In this document: piece after piece, positions 10,215 through 23,500 of the stretch | Layout of the letters: each line of letters starts with the position of its first letter | Position numbering within the stretch: the first letter of the stretch is position 1 | NCBI GenBank assembly: GCA_027422505.1 | Contig: JAPQWV010000001.1 | Location: forward strand, 186,001-250,000 | From: Craterostigma plantagineum | Taxonomy: Eukaryota > Streptophyta > Magnoliopsida > Lamiales > Linderniaceae | Reading direction: 5' to 3' | Length of the DNA stretch: 64,000 bases | Position numbers and translations under genes: made by a program | The notes under the pieces: generated by a model | The model's input: only the letters and a program-made list of their open reading frames with translations | Told to the model about the DNA's origin: nothing | The model's database searches: none

Positions 10215-12813
10215 ATGATTCCATGCTCAGAAAACATGGGATATCGTCATCCTTGCACTTGTTCTCATGCTGTCCAAATGCTCCTTCTCACCATCACATT
10301 CTTCTTATTGGCGTCTCTCTTCCTCTCTCATAGTTCGCAAGATGATCGAAAGCGTTTGATTTACCCGAAAAAACTCAGGATATTTCTCGCATTCAAGATA
10401 GGAAAAAATTCGACAAACGACGCGCCTTACGCTCGTTTCTTGCCTCGGCCGCCGCCGCCGTTCATCTCTTCGCCTTTGCCTTCGCCCTTATTCGTCCACA
10501 AGCCGCCTCCTTATAAAGGAGCGCCTTCGCCCAACAATCACCCAATAAGCGCTCATACGCCGTTTTATTACCTTCCACGGGCCCACAAAGTGGCGCCGAG
10601 GAATGATACTGACGACGGCGTCAAATCTAATAGACTACTGACGGCTGTTCTATTATCGGTCGGGATTTCTTCAGCAGCGCTGTGCGCCATCGGAATCTTT
10701 TTCATGATGCGCCGAAGGTTTAAGAACAAACAGAAGCGCAGCAGAAGGCCTACGATAGTCGCCTCGAGATTTGCGAGCTCATCGCAGCTAATAAGCTCCG
10801 CCAAGAAGGCGAGTTCTGGTGATCATCATCATCATCCTCGTCCCGATCTATTTTACCTTAATTCGCTCGAAAGCGCTTTCGATTTCGAAGAAACTTGTCC
10901 GAAAATTAACCCTGGGGAAGAAGGCGAGGGAAGAAAATCCTACGTACGAATGTCGAATAACTGTGCAATGACGAATGAGAGAGAAGCAGACATGAAGGGA
11001 GAAAGGGTCGAAGGGACGCATTCGTCCGACGGGGACGAGTCCTTTCATTCGATATGCGACTCGCATTATTCTTACATATCGAGGCCTTCCAATGCTTCGT
11101 CATCGTCAGCTCAATGTCCCGACGAAGAAGGGCAATTTGGTCCAATTTCAGTAACTGCTTCGACCACCACCGCCGCCGCCCAACCACCACCACCTCCACC
11201 ACCGCCGCCGCCGCCACCTCAGCTTCAGCCTCGGCCAACGCTGGGAAAAGACGGTTCGACCCTTCCGAAGCTGAAACCGCTACACTGGGACAAAGTTAGA
11301 GCAACCCCATATCGTTCGACCGTGTGGGACAAGCTAAGAACGAGCTCTTTCGAGTAAGAAAAAAGAAAAATTAATCAGTTCTTTACACGGTGATTTTTGA
11401 CTATTTTCGGTGTACGTATGCGTGGCAATAGGTTCGACGAGGAAATGATCGAGTCTCTGTTCGGCTACAGCTCGCAGCAAGAAACTGCGAAGGACAACGA
11501 GGTTATAGAGAGCAAGTCGCCATCTCCGATGAGCAATAAGCACGTCTTAGAACCCAAGAGGCTTCAGAACATCACCATACTCTCCAAGGCCTTGAAGAAC
11601 GTGTCCGCCGAACAAGTCTGCCATGCGTTAATCAGAGGTAATAATTTTATATATACATACAAGTTTTCGTCTTTCTTTTATTACATACCAAAAGTTCGTG
11701 GGCTCGATATCGAATGCAGGCGAGGGCTTATCATTGCAAGACCTCGAAGCCCTTTCGAAGATGGTTCCAACAAAAGAAGAAGAGGCAAAGCTAGCAAACC
11801 ACGAAGGAGGAGGAGATACATCCGAGCTGGGCCCCGCCGAGAGCTTAGTTCGGGCCATGCTTAGAGTCCCGTTTGCTTTCCTGAGAATCGAAGCCATGCT
11901 TTACAGAGAGACTTTCGAAGACGAGGTTCTTCATCTTAAGAAGTCGTACTCCATGCTCGAGGTGATACTATTATGCTGCCATAAAAACATATATAACATA
12001 ATTCCGTAAACTCATAAAAAAAATCGCTTCTTTATGATTATTACATCATAGGACGCGTGCGCAGAGCTGAGATCAAGCCGGTTATTCCTCAAACTGCTCG
12101 AAGCAGTGCTCAAAACTGGGAACAGAATGAACGTTGGGACAATAAGAGGCGAAGCTAAGGCTTTCAAGCTCGACGCTCTCCTCAAGCTAGCAGACGTAAA
12201 GGGCACAGATGGGAAAACGACACTTCTCCATTTCGTAGTGCAAGAAATTGTCCGATCTGAGGGTTTGAGGGCGTCCGAAAGCATCATGGGAAGGATCGAT
12301 CAGTTGGTCAATAATAAAGGTAAGGTTTCAGACAGCAAGGAAGATAATTACAGGAAAATGGGGTTAGTGATCGTGTCGGGCCTGGGCGCCGAGCTCTGCA
12401 ATGCCAAGAAAGCAGCCACGTTGGACTTGGAAACGCTGAAAAATTCGATTTTGAACTTATCGCAAGGGATGGACAAGCTCAAGCATTTTGTACGCGAGGA
12501 GCTGGCTAAGACGCTAGAGGAGGAAGAGAGGGGCAGTTTCGTAAATTCAATGGGATCGTTCTTGAAAAGCGCGGAAGTGGAGCTGAAGGAGCTTGGAGAG
12601 GAGGAGGAGAGAGTGATGCTTCGCGTCGGGGAAGTCACGGAGTATTTCCACGGGGACGACGTGGGAAAAGACGAAACTAACCCTCTTTGGATTTTCGTCG
12701 TCGTGAGAGATTTCTTGAACATGTTGGATCGTGTGTGCAAGGAGCTTCGAAACACGAAAGCTATGCGCGGAAATAATTATTGCGATAGCCCTTTACCACC
12801 ATTATTCAAGTAG
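10215..12813 (+). CDS. Group I formin (FH1-FH2 actin nucleator)
   Basis: Formins nucleate and elongate actin filaments; plant group I formins are anchored in the plasma membrane. The model has four exons (10215-11353, 11432-11637, 11720-11961, 12052-12813), GT-AG introns, 782 residues. The order is typical: N-terminal signal or anchor segment ([15 protein letters not shown], about residues 23-37), a proline-rich extracellular part, a membrane span about 140-165 followed by basic residues ([13 protein letters not shown]), an FH1 run of thirteen prolines near residue 320, then FH2 from about 345 starting [12 protein letters not shown] and containing [19 protein letters not shown], the conserved core. 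FH1 is short. It ends 560 bp from the PWWP gene in convergent orientation. The best match by memory is Arabidopsis FH11 (At3g05470), but other class I formins are possible. A second ATG at 10236 could also serve as start. Confidence 0.93.
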
Positions 12814-13375
12814 GGAAGTTCGTCTTTTGTTGTTGGATCTAAAAGGGTTGGTCCGTTTGTGTTTGCACGTTGACTATGTTTCCTTTTTCCTTTTTTCGCT
12901 TATGGAGTATGTAATGTATAATCGCATCTGAGTAAATAACAATACACGATTATCGTCATCAACAATTTCTCATGGTTCATACATCATATCACAATTAACA
13001 AGCTCATGGTTATATATGTTTAAATATAGCAATCAACCTCGAGTATGTTTGGTTATATTATATTATAGCTCTCATTCACTTGCATCTTCCTCTGTGTGGG
13101 AATTGGAATGGAAAATAAGCCATAAAGGAAACAAAAGAGCAAAAGTTCACCAAGTTGTCCACATGATAAAGTCAAAATAAAAGAGATACAAGACAACACT
13201 GCGTACAAACTTGATAATCTTCGCAACCCATTTGAGACAAATATGATTGGGTTGGCATTCGTCACCTCGAAGGTATATATGGTAGATATTTGGCCAACAG
13301 TGCTCGTTTGCTCGTCCTAATTATTGACGGTCGAACTTTTCTTGGCTCTTGAAATTAATATTCCCACTCTCTCCT
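12814..13375. other. Convergent intergenic region
   Basis: 3' flanks of the formin and the PWWP gene. AT-rich, no gene or repeat that I can define. Confidence 0.6.
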
Positions 13376-16300
13376 TTATAAGGGATGATAAGGAACGTAA
13401 CCCAAGGCACCAGTCAAGGTATTTACCACGTCACTGCACTTGGTTAATAAATTCAGGAACTGTTGCGAAAAGTCTTTTTCACCCAAAGACGATCTAAGAT
13501 GACGATCTTGCGAAACAGCAAATTTACTAGCAGAACGAGCCGCTTTTAACTCTGAAGGAACATTCTTACTATTGATGACATCCATTGAATGTGAAGTAGG
13601 GAAATTAGAAAACTGTTGCACCATTTCACTTTTACCGCTTCCTTCACCAACAGAACTAAATTTAACACGAGTACCTCTACCACTTCCGTTCCCTCCTTCA
13701 TCGCTCGAAGGTTTCTTCAGTATTGATTTGAGTTGTACGGTTGGCTGACTTGGCTTTGCCGTCGTACGCGGCTTGACAATGGCTTCTTTGGAGATGATGG
13801 TCGAAGGCGCAGCAGCTTCTTCCTTTTGAACCTTGAAAACTTCAGACATATCTGCTGCATCGCTGCTTGGATCCCTAGTATAACATCGAACGTTTGTGCT
13901 CCCAAACAAATTGCCAGACGAAAGAGCGAACTTACAAGCAGCTTCGGCGTCGGCCTTGTACTTGTAGACCAATCGGCAGGTAAAAGTTTTCCAAAAGACC
14001 CTAGTGGCTGAGTGGTCGAGCGGGCCAAAGCGGGCAAATTTCACTCTCAGCTCTGCGCTGGACGGAAGTGACGCGCCGGCCGGGAACTTCATGACTAGCA
14101 TGGTGGGCTTAGGAGTTCTTGGAGGAGCAATCTTCTTGCTAGATTCTGGCTTTGTTGCTTTCTGGAGGACGTTTCTTTCCTTTAAATCCCTTCGCTGGGC
14201 TTCGTTTGATTTTTGTGGGATCTTCTTTTCTGAAGCTTTCGATGGTGCGATTCTTTTGGCCTTGTTGAGGTCTTTGGATGGAAGATGAAGCTTCTTTTTC
14301 ATGGCCTCCTCTGAGTTATCGAGTGGCTTCTTTTTGGGCAGCTCTTGCGATTGGTTTAGCTTCTTCTTTTTCTTCACGACGCCGGGATGATCTGATGGAC
14401 CGCGTTTTTTCCCACCTTTGGTTGGATCGATCGAAGGTCTCACAGGCCTTGGAACTGACTTGTCATGGCTTTTCTCCGCAGGGGCAGGGGCCTTATTGGG
14501 GCGACCTTCGCCAGCCTCGTTGTTGGGTGGCTGTGAAGATAAGCTTTTCTGATACACGAGGGAGCGAAATTTCAAGAAAACCTGGCGGGTGGCATTTGGA
14601 CCGTCCACGTCTGATTCATAAAAGGGATCAAGAGCAAGAGCACGAAGGTTGCTCATTAGCAATGGGAGATGCTCGGTTATAGATTCAGGTACCAACTTCG
14701 CCACTGCCGTAGATGAAGTGTCTATTTTGCCTTCGTCGACTGGGTTGTCGAGCTTGATAGTGGGGGCAAATTCTGCATTCCCAGGCACTTGTTCGGCCAC
14801 TATTCTGCTGCTACTGACTGCAGCTGGTAATTGCCCAAGATTGGCATTAACTTCACTGCTCGTTTCGATCCTAGCAATCTTCTTTTCCTTCTTCTTCTCG
14901 AATATCGAGGGACCCATCACACTCAAATTCCCACCTGGTTGATCGATGATGACTTCTTTCTTCCTCTTCTTAATCTTCTTCTCGACCATAGAGGGATCTT
15001 CAGCACTCATATCCCCAGGAGGCCGCTTCTGTACTTTGAATTTTTTCTTCCCACCTTCGACTGGTTTCCTGATATCCTTGGCATCAATGACTTTGGGTAG
15101 TTTGTCTGCTGTAGTTTGCTGCTGAATATCAAGATTACCGGGCACTGGTGTCTGAAACAAAAAATCCTTCATGTTAGAGTCCACTAATCGGCCAGAAACC
15201 CCTGGTTCATCCCGTCGTTTAAATATATATTTGTCCTTCTCCGCTTGGACCTTTGTTTTAGCGGGTTTTAGAGAGCTTTTTCCTTTGCCGAGTGGTTCGG
15301 CTATGACTAGTCGTCCACTCAGAGGAGCTTCAAAACACACAGCCAAGAGAAAAAATATCAACAAAAACATACGAGCGAAATATTTAAAATTCAGAAGCGG
15401 AAATAATGGGACAAACCCTTGCATAAGACAAAAGAGTATAGGGACTAATATTATCTGACTTGGTCCGAAGGGAGAAGTATCATAAAATGCAGCTACACCT
15501 CGATCAATAGTTATTAGGTTGGACGAGTACATGACAATTGTTTTTTGTTGGTTGGTACACAAATATACCTACTTATAAAGCTTAGACAAGTACAATTCTT
15601 CACTCACCAATTTCCAACTAACAATATTTTGAAGTTCGACGACAACGGACATAGGAAAAAAAACAGGCTACGAATATCTCAAAAGCACCACACGTGGGAT
15701 ATACCTTTAGCCGGATCCACTGCCACCGGCTCAGTCGGCCTTGGAGGCCTGTCTGGGTTGCTTCCAAAGGCCTGAGCATAAGTGTCATCAAACTCCTCAA
15801 ACGTAGCCTTCCTGCATGCCAAGACTGTTCCTTTTTTCTTAACAAACTCAAGATTCAAATTACTCCCACTCATTGGCCTAACTGCCATCTGCTGTACAAA
15901 AGAAAGCACGGCCTTCGGTTGAAAACTTTCTCTTGCCTTACTAATCTGACTCGTCGAGAAAATTCCTGGCTCATAATCCCCGACAGTCACCGAGTAATAA
16001 CCCTCAACAGCAGTAGGCCAGAAATTATACTGGTTCCTACACTTGCAAGCCACTCCCAAACCCCTCCTTCGCATCAACTCATCCACAGCCTCCTCGACGG
16101 CATTGAGAAAACCCTTAGAATTCGTCTGCCGCGACTTCTCCACGAAATTCTCTTCGAATGGGATCAATTCTCCGGGATCGAACCAACCATAGCTACCATC
16201 GCCAAAGAAGGCTACCAAAACGTGACCTTCAGATTTGATTCGAAGAACTGAAGCTGAAGCAAATGCTTCGTTATAGATGTGACCAGGCCACCACGGATGA

Positions 16301-16668
16301 GACTTCACCTTTCCCCAAACCATGTCGCCGATTGAGTACCCATAGCCCACCGCCTCCCTGTCCCCTTTCGAAGCAAAGGCGTCAAAATCAGATAGAATCG
16401 AATCGTAATCTTCCGTCGCTATGACGAGCTTCTCACGGTCGTGCGCGGGCGCAGGGGTAATCTCGACATTTTGGGGCTCGGAAACCCTAGGCATGTTCAG
16501 ATTGGGGCTTTCATCAGCTATATTCGGAGAAAACGACGCGCTGGGGTCAGAAGGTGAAACCCTAGCTGGCTCCAAAAAGGAATCATTATCGAGAACGTTT
16601 GGTTCGACAACGGCGTCGTTCGCTGGATTCGACCCAGATTCTCCATCCCCATCGACGCTGGTTTGCAT
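13376..16668 (-). CDS. PWWP domain protein (PDP-like)
   Basis: Plant PDP-type PWWP proteins read histone methylation and work with Polycomb and histone demethylase complexes to control genes such as FLC. Two exons (16668-15705 and 15327-13376) join in phase to 971 residues. The PWWP domain spans about residues 108-170 (YSIGDMVWGKVKSHPWWPGH, then FFGDGSYGWF). A conserved tail with FSTSQISKARESFQPKAVLSF follows. The second exon is mostly lysine-rich low complexity with KKKKK tracts that are probable nuclear localisation signals, then a C-terminal RRM-like fold (LVMKFPAGASLPS to NVRCYTRDPSSDA, about residues 755-840). The start lies in good context with no upstream in-frame ATG in the 5' flank. 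The best match from memory is PDP1 (At5g27650) and its paralogues. Confidence 0.93.
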
Positions 16669-17111
16669 CGCTCGATCGTCTCAAAACGGAGCTTGGATTA
16701 AGCACAGAAGATCAACAGATTTTTCGAAATGCGTAGAAAGAGAGATGAGTGAGGAACTGATGAGAATGTGACGATGAAGGGACAAATGAACCGCAGCCCA
16801 TTTCGGCTAAAGCGATATAAATAAAATAAAATAAAAAGATAAATGAATATACATTATCTACATGGGCCACGACATGACAGGCCGATTCTTTCAAGGTCGT
16901 AAATAAATCTATATTTTATAATAAATCATTGAAGAGCTTATCCGTTTGTTTCTAGTATACGGATTGGAATTTGCTTGGGTATCCCAACTTAAAGTGGGCC
17001 TATGAAATTCAAACAAACGGCCCATTAATCTAACTCCATTATCACTAATGGGCTTGAAATAGTCCAATTTATAGGCTCATTTACTATTTTTTTGGTGGTG
17101 AGACTAATCTT
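16669..17111. other. PWWP gene upstream region
   Basis: AT-rich 5' flank of the PWWP gene up to the TRIM insertion. No gene visible. Confidence 0.5.
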
Positions 17112-17641
17112 TGTGAAATTTTTTATTGGGCCTTATTGGCCATCCCACATAAGAGGAGAGTTGACTCATATAAGAGATGAGCTGTCATCCTAAAACCAAT
17201 TGGTTGGTATTGGTAATAGGTGGAGTGGCTCATCTACTTATATACTACACAAACTCTCCTCAATTATCCGATGTGGGACTCATGTGAGTTATTTAAGGTT
17301 ATCTATTTTAACACACCCTCACATGTGAACCATGTTTTGTTTTAAATTCGGTCAGTAAGCCACTTCTTTTCGAACCCCCTATATATTTTTAATTTGGGAC
17401 GGATGAGGAACGCCACTCTCGAACCCCATGGGCCACAAGGACCTTCCGCCCTGATACCATGGGAAATTTTTTTATTGGGCCGGCACAGATAGGAGGAGAG
17501 TTTGCCCACATAAGAGATGAACTTACATCCTAAAAACAATTGATAATACGTGGAGTGGCTCATCTACTTATATATTACCAAACTCTCCTCAATTATCGAT
17601 GTGGGACACATGTGAGTTATTTATGGTTATCTATTTTAACA
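17112..17641 (-). mobile_element. TRIM retrotransposon, minus orientation
   Basis: The element reads on the minus strand. LTRs (5' LTR 17641-17460, 182 bp; 3' LTR 17313-17112, 202 bp) start TGTTAAAATAGATAACC and end in CA. The primer binding site right after the 5' LTR is TGGTATCAGGGC (17459-17448), close to the initiator-Met complement. A purine tract (CACATGTGAGGGTG) precedes the 3' LTR. Target duplication ATCTT lies at 17107-17111 and 17642-17646. The interior of about 146 bp is non-coding. The LTRs differ by indels and substitutions, so the copy is not recent. Confidence 0.88.
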
Positions 17642-18977
17642 ATCTTCTCTGGTATGTATATACAATTCCAAATTCATAGACGAAGAAGTCCAATCCAAAT
17701 TGTATGAACCCTTGAGCTCGACCACCCTTTACTCCAACCATTTCTTGTAATTGTAGAAAATTTATTCATAAGGCTATGTAATTTAAGATTTAACATCAAC
17801 GTAACAACAATGCGTATAGATACAGGGTAGTTAACCTTCTTGTTGTTGGCCTAATTCGCTTGGAAAAAATGATTGAATTTTAATTTTAATTGGATAGTGA
17901 ATTGTTCTTGAGTGCAAATCTTGACAAAACACAAGACTAAAACTAGATATAGTAGCATAGTTCATTAAAAGTCACGAATGATTGACAAGTACATGGCTCA
18001 AGGAAATATATTATTGATTTCGCAGCAAGCAAGATTAAGAAACTAGGGTTTGTGTAATGAAGCCATTGGAAAAATAAGGATGCATACGTGCACCTACGCA
18101 GTCCATTCATTTAAAACATATTTAAAAGATTGTTACACACAGTACAATTTAGATGTGAGAACATATCGGGGAGTGTTCAAACTTTCGAGATATAAAGGGA
18201 CCACATGCTGTACTATCATTTACCTTGTTAATTCGTAAGTGTTTTCACCCGTCAAAACTCCATAAAAAAGCCAAAAATAAATACATTGGATTATTATTAT
18301 TGGTTTGATATCTTCATCTCACAACTGGAGCAAGAATAAACTAATTTTATGAAGCCAATAAAATAGAATGGACGTGGGATTCTAATGGTGGATTCTGTGT
18401 CATTATAAAAGCAGCTAGTGAGATGTGAAGGAAGATATATACCCCAACATCGTTTAATCATAAATTGAATGCTTAGTATATACGTGTACATGTGTGTGTG
18501 CTACACGTTTGACATTGGTGAAGGGCAACAAACCCTAGAGTTCAAAGTGGTAATATAGGTTAATCCAAATTAAAAATGTACAAACACAAAACTATAGAAT
18601 TAAAGAACAAGTTCCTTTTGATCTGTAATAAACGAATGATGACGTGACATATAAAATGACATTAATGCTCAAGCCACCAACTCATGTCTAAGAGACACAA
18701 GTACCTTAAGATGGAGTGCCTTGTCTTCCTCCTTTTTCTTTCCAGCTTATTCTTGTTCTTCCTCTCTTAAAAAAAATATATTTCCTTTAATTTTTATAGA
18801 TTAATTAAGGTCCTTCATAGATCAAGTTGCATGGCTCCGTACTTCCGAGAATAAATTAAGCTGCGTGATTATCACGCACGAGTTAATTCCAAACCAGTGT
18901 GCGAAAAAAAGAAGGTGCTACTGTGTAGAGAAGATCTATCGACTGCAAAAAAAAAAAAAAAATAGAAATAGTAGAAA
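17642..18977. other. NF-YB upstream region
   Basis: AT-rich intergenic sequence of 1.3 kb, presumably including the NF-YB promoter. A run of 16 A lies just before the start codon (about 18946-18961). Small open frames here look like chance. Confidence 0.5.
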
Positions 18978-19457
18978 ATGAGCGAGGAGGAGAACACTAA
19001 CTTGCTTCCAATTGCAAATGTGGGGCGAATAATGAAGAAAGTCCTTCCTCCTCATGCGAAGATCTCGAAAGAATCGAAAGAGAGGATGCAAGAATGTGCT
19101 TCTGAGTTCATAAGCTTTGTGACAGGCGAAGCATCGGTCAAGTGCCACAAGGAGAATCGAAAGACTATGAATGGAGACGATATTTGCTGGGCTTTGTCTA
19201 CTTTAGGGTTTGACAATTACTGTGAGGCCATGTCTAGGTACTTACACAGATATAGAGATTACGACGGACAAAGGGCTATCCATGGTAAGAAGCAAGGTTT
19301 AGTAGGTTACTACGAGGATGAGCTACAACAAGAGGATGAAGCAATTAGCTTGAAAATTGGTTTTGGAGATAATAAGTCTTCGGCTAACACAGAGGGGACA
19401 TCATCAAAGATTTGTGTGACGAAAAAAGATGGCTCCTTTTTTAATAGAAACAATTGA
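18978..19457 (+). CDS. NF-YB subunit of CCAAT-binding factor
   Basis: NF-YB pairs with NF-YC through a histone fold and, with NF-YA or CO-type partners, binds CCAAT boxes in promoters. The gene is a single exon of 159 residues, as in many plant NF-YB genes. The histone-fold core runs from about residue 10 to 96: [38 protein letters not shown], then [20 protein letters not shown] and YLHRYRD. The N-terminal leader is very short (MSEEENTN), and the C-terminal 60 residues are acidic and poorly conserved. The first residue after GEAS is Val, where most family members I recall have Asp (GEASDKC). It belongs near NF-YB1/4/5 types rather than LEC1 types, since it has [11 protein letters not shown] instead of the LEC1-type REQRKTITAED. 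Confidence 0.93.
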   Translation: MSEEENTNLLPIANVGRIMKKVLPPHAKISKESKERMQECASEFISFVTGEASVKCHKENRKTMNGDDICWALSTLGFDNYCEAMSRYLHRYRDYDGQRAIHGKKQGLVGYYEDELQQEDEAISLKIGFGDNKSSANTEGTSSKICVTKKDGSFFNRNN

Positions 19458-19936
19458 AAGTTATCTCAAGGTAACTCACAGTTTATATTTCTTCCCTTTT
19501 CTGTGTGTAGCTTTGATCACTAGCTCTAACTCAATATACGATGTATTATAATCGGCACTAAGCGTGTTAAGAACTGCTCGGATTTTTCCATGGAATCATC
19601 TGCCTTAGTACGCTCACTTGTCTTCTCAATTAAGTTAAGAGAAAAACCAGTAAAGTTAGGTTCCAAGGGCTTCGAATCGTATAAATATCTCAGATAACTT
19701 AAAACCTAATGCTTCTTCGAATCGCTCGTGGGTCATTTAATTGGCAGATGGAAATCCTTTTATTTCTTTAGGCATCGAGATGATGACGAGATTATTTCTT
19801 TATTACATTTAGTTTCGGCGGGTATAAGTAATATTGGATACATCACATCATTCTTATCATACCGTATGTTTACCATGATCTCTTGTGGTCTATATAATAT
19901 TCATCTTGATTTAACATCCATTTTCAGTTACCTGTA

Positions 19937-19972
<36 letters not shown>

Positions 19973-20548
19973 TGACGGATGTTGCACTGAGTGAATGTAT
20001 ATTATACACGATGAGATCCAAGTTCGATGAAGCATGCTTGAGCCTTGAACAACTATATTTATTTTCTTACTTATCCTGAGCAATATTGAAGACTGCTCAC
20101 CTGAGAATCTGAGTCGTAGTTAGGTTTTTTCGAAGCATCAATATCTAGGGTTTCCCCAAAATCCGCGGGACCACTCTTCCAATATCTTCATTTAAAATTG
20201 ATAAATACTTGAATTAGTACATTTGTTCAACTTTCAAGTACCCATCAGCCTCATAAATATGTGTGTGTGTGTGACGTGTCTTCTTCATAACAAGGACCAA
20301 AGCCAAAGCAAGCGGAACATCAAGTACATTATTACTATTATTAGTAACGATATGTGCATATATATACATATATATAATATGATATATCCTTGCACGAAGA
20401 TTTTAATTTGATTTGAAGCGCAAGTTTGAAGAAATTCAATCAATATAACATGCAATGCAAGTGGATAACCAACTGTTGTACAATGGATGACTATGAAAAA
20501 TTAAAGACTTGCTTCTACTTTTTCCCGGGCACGTTATCGATCTTGCGC
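19458..20548. other. Convergent intergenic region with AT microsatellite
   Basis: Between NF-YB and VAR3 3' ends. It contains an AT dinucleotide tract (about 19936-19971) and a short GT tract (about 20260-20272). No gene recognised. Confidence 0.6.
19936..19971. repeat. AT microsatellite
   Basis: An interrupted TA/AT dinucleotide run flanked by ATATATACAT and its mirror ATGTATATAT, so the whole stretch is also a near-perfect palindrome. Confidence 0.85.
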
Positions 20549-23500
20549 TCATCGAACGTTGTTTCTAGGTCTCCTCTGCCTTTCGTCGTCCAAATAATTG
20601 CTGCTATTATTAGACCCGCCATCGAAATTGCTCGATCTCCCGCCTCCGCGTTTATCGAACGATGCATGTTTCCTATCCGATTTCTGGGACGACTTAGAAA
20701 ATTTACCGATGCCCTTCCCATTCTTCGTCTTCCCTCGATGTGAACTATCCTCGAAATAATCATCTCTACTGCTTCGTTGAGAACCTGAATAGCGTCTATC
20801 ACTAAGAGATGATTTTTTCGAACCCCAATCTCTGGAATCATCTCTTATTGGCCTGCGTTGGCCAGCAGCTCGATCTCTTTGTCTGTACCCGTTACTGTAA
20901 CTACGATCATCTTCAGAAAATGGGCCAGCTTTAAAATTGGATCTTGGTCGATCTTTTGAACGATTCGCCCCATTCGATCCCAGTCTATGATTTTCTCTCT
21001 TTGTGGATCTCGGGGCTTCATCTTCAAGGTCAGAGCTTAACCCAATGTCATCATCGTCTTCATCAGAGTAAGAAATCCCAATATCTCTAGTTTTAGTTTG
21101 CTTCTTATTAAAGCTAGCCGCAACATGGGTTAACTTATACTTGGGATGTATGGGAAGGTCATCATCACTATTGAACTCTATTTCATCCTCAGAGGGAGCG
21201 AACGATGGTGCCCTTCTCTGCTGCTGCTGTTTCTTGCCTTGTGGTGAGAAACGTGTTCTGCCCTTTGGGTTCGTATTTTTCTCTGTATCGTCAGATTCCA
21301 AGTCAGACTCAAGCTCCGAGAAATCAACCCGAGAAATCTTAGGCTCTTCGTTTGGACTAACCAACTCGTAATTGTCGACGTCATCTTCGTCGTCTTCTTC
21401 GTCGAAATCGTTGAACCCTTCGCCAGGTCTCCTCGAAAGTTCGGTCATCCTTTGATGGCTACCACCTCTGTTTTCCATACTATTTTGAAGTCTTCTAGAA
21501 TTTTCGTAGCTACGTTTGTCGAGGGAATAATCTTCGTCTAGTTTGATAGAATCTGCATTCTCAAAGGCAGCAACATCTGCTCCATCAGATTCATCATCAT
21601 CAAAGTCGAAGTTCCATGCATTGGAAATTTCAGCCCTGTCTGGGATCTTGCTTGTCCTGAATCCTGGGCTGTGTTGCTTTTCTGCAAACTGGTTCTCTGC
21701 GTATGTCTCTGGCGGGCGATTGTGTTCGCAGTGAAAACATACGGTGTTTCTCCTATAATTTAAGAAGTTGCACCTGCGCAAGAAATCGAACTAATCAGCA
21801 TTTTCGAACAACGTGGAAACTTAAGTTTTTCATCACAAAATCTAATTTGTCTAAACTCAAATGGCATGTGAATGCGCGTGTGTGTGTGTCGAGAGAGAGG
21901 GGGAGAGATATACTGAGGACATTCCCATTCTCCAGGAAGCAGCTGCCTCTTCGGACGTTTAGCATCACAGTGAAGGCAGACATTGTTTTTTGCAAAATTC
22001 ATGAAGTCACACCTGAGGAAATGAAAACCAAGATAGTGTTTTCAAGCTAAATTGGGGGTGTAAAGGCCACAAAAATCAAACATAATAATGTCGAAAACTT
22101 ACTTGGGACAGAGCCAGTCTCCCTTTTTCATTTCAATGTCATTTCGTCCAATCTTTTTCCTTGGAGGTGGAGGAGGTTGTTTCACCTTTGGTGGAGGCTT
22201 CTTTATGACAGGAGGTGAGAGATTAGGGTCTATGGGAACTGCACTAAGCTTGACTACTTCATGAAGCAATTTCCGTATTACAGTCTTCACAGATTTCATT
22301 TTCAAAAGTGATTTATTTTCTACCGAACCATAAATTGGCTCAAAACCGTACGTAAGTAGGATTCTCATAACGTCAATAGTCCGTGCTTCATCCTCTTTAT
22401 TGGTGAGCAGATACGCTTTTTCGCAAGAGTTCCTCAGGCTGCACGAACTACAAACCTGACAATTTCATAACGTAGAAGAGATGATAGAGTGCCAAAAGAA
22501 TGAGATAATAGTGTATTATGCATGAAAAAGTCTTCGATAACAGAGTGCCAAAGAATGAATTAACTAATTGCGTGCAACGATTCAACCTTGAAGAACGAGT
22601 TAACAATGCTCAAGTAGACAACAAGAAAACATGCTCATCAAGGGTACCGCACAGAGATATGATGAAAACAAGCAAGTTCGGTCAGGGCTTACATCTCCTT
22701 CATCTAGACGAACATGCTTCCTTAACAGCTTGGCAGAAAAAACTGCTCTTTTATCCGTGCTACTAGGGCAACCATAACCAACCAGTAATTGAAGATCCTG
22801 TCTTGACAAAGACCTGAAAATAGAAATTTAAGATCATCTAAAACAGAAAACAATAATAGTCGACATACTAAAAAGACGGACATTTTTGCAATCAGTCACA
22901 GAGAGAGATAGAAAGCAAATATAATAATGCATTTGGAGGAAAAAACACTATTTTTCACCATCCAAGCACATTTCATCGAACACTATATCTACAATACCCG
23001 TTCCACAATACTCATCAATAATTCATGCAAATTCACATTGTATAGCGCATATGCACACAACAACCAAAGAACACATACTCAAGGACAACCTCAATATATC
23101 AAACCGGTCGCGTCCAAAATTAAGCACAGCATTTTGAACAGCCTTGAAATCCCTCATCAAGTTTTTTCCTACGCCACCATCGCTACCTTCTTCTCTAATC
23201 TCCAGGCCGAGGCGCTCCATCATTCCATCCTCATCCTTCCTTCTGTAATCGAAATAATTTTGGTGCACCAACCTCTCCATAAACTCTATCCATTCCGCCC
23301 ACGGATGCACCAATTCCACTTCCTTATCCATTTCATCAGCCCCCGAAACCCGAAAGTCGCCTTCGGTACTCTTTTCTAGCTCTGACTTCAAATTCTCCAA
23401 CGAGTCTGATTCGCTTGGGATAGGGGCAACAGGGGTTATTGGCTTTTGATTCTTAGATTGGCGCCAAGCACGAATACGTTGAAGGGTTTCGTCCTTCTCC

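Noticed and set aside
17380..17460. tRNA-like TTCGAACC/CTCGAACCCC phrases
   Set aside because: They belong to the interior of the minus-strand TRIM.
18941..18961. Poly-A stretch before NF-YB as a sign of a retrocopy
   Set aside because: The A run is upstream, not downstream, of the gene, and intronless structure is normal for NF-YB.
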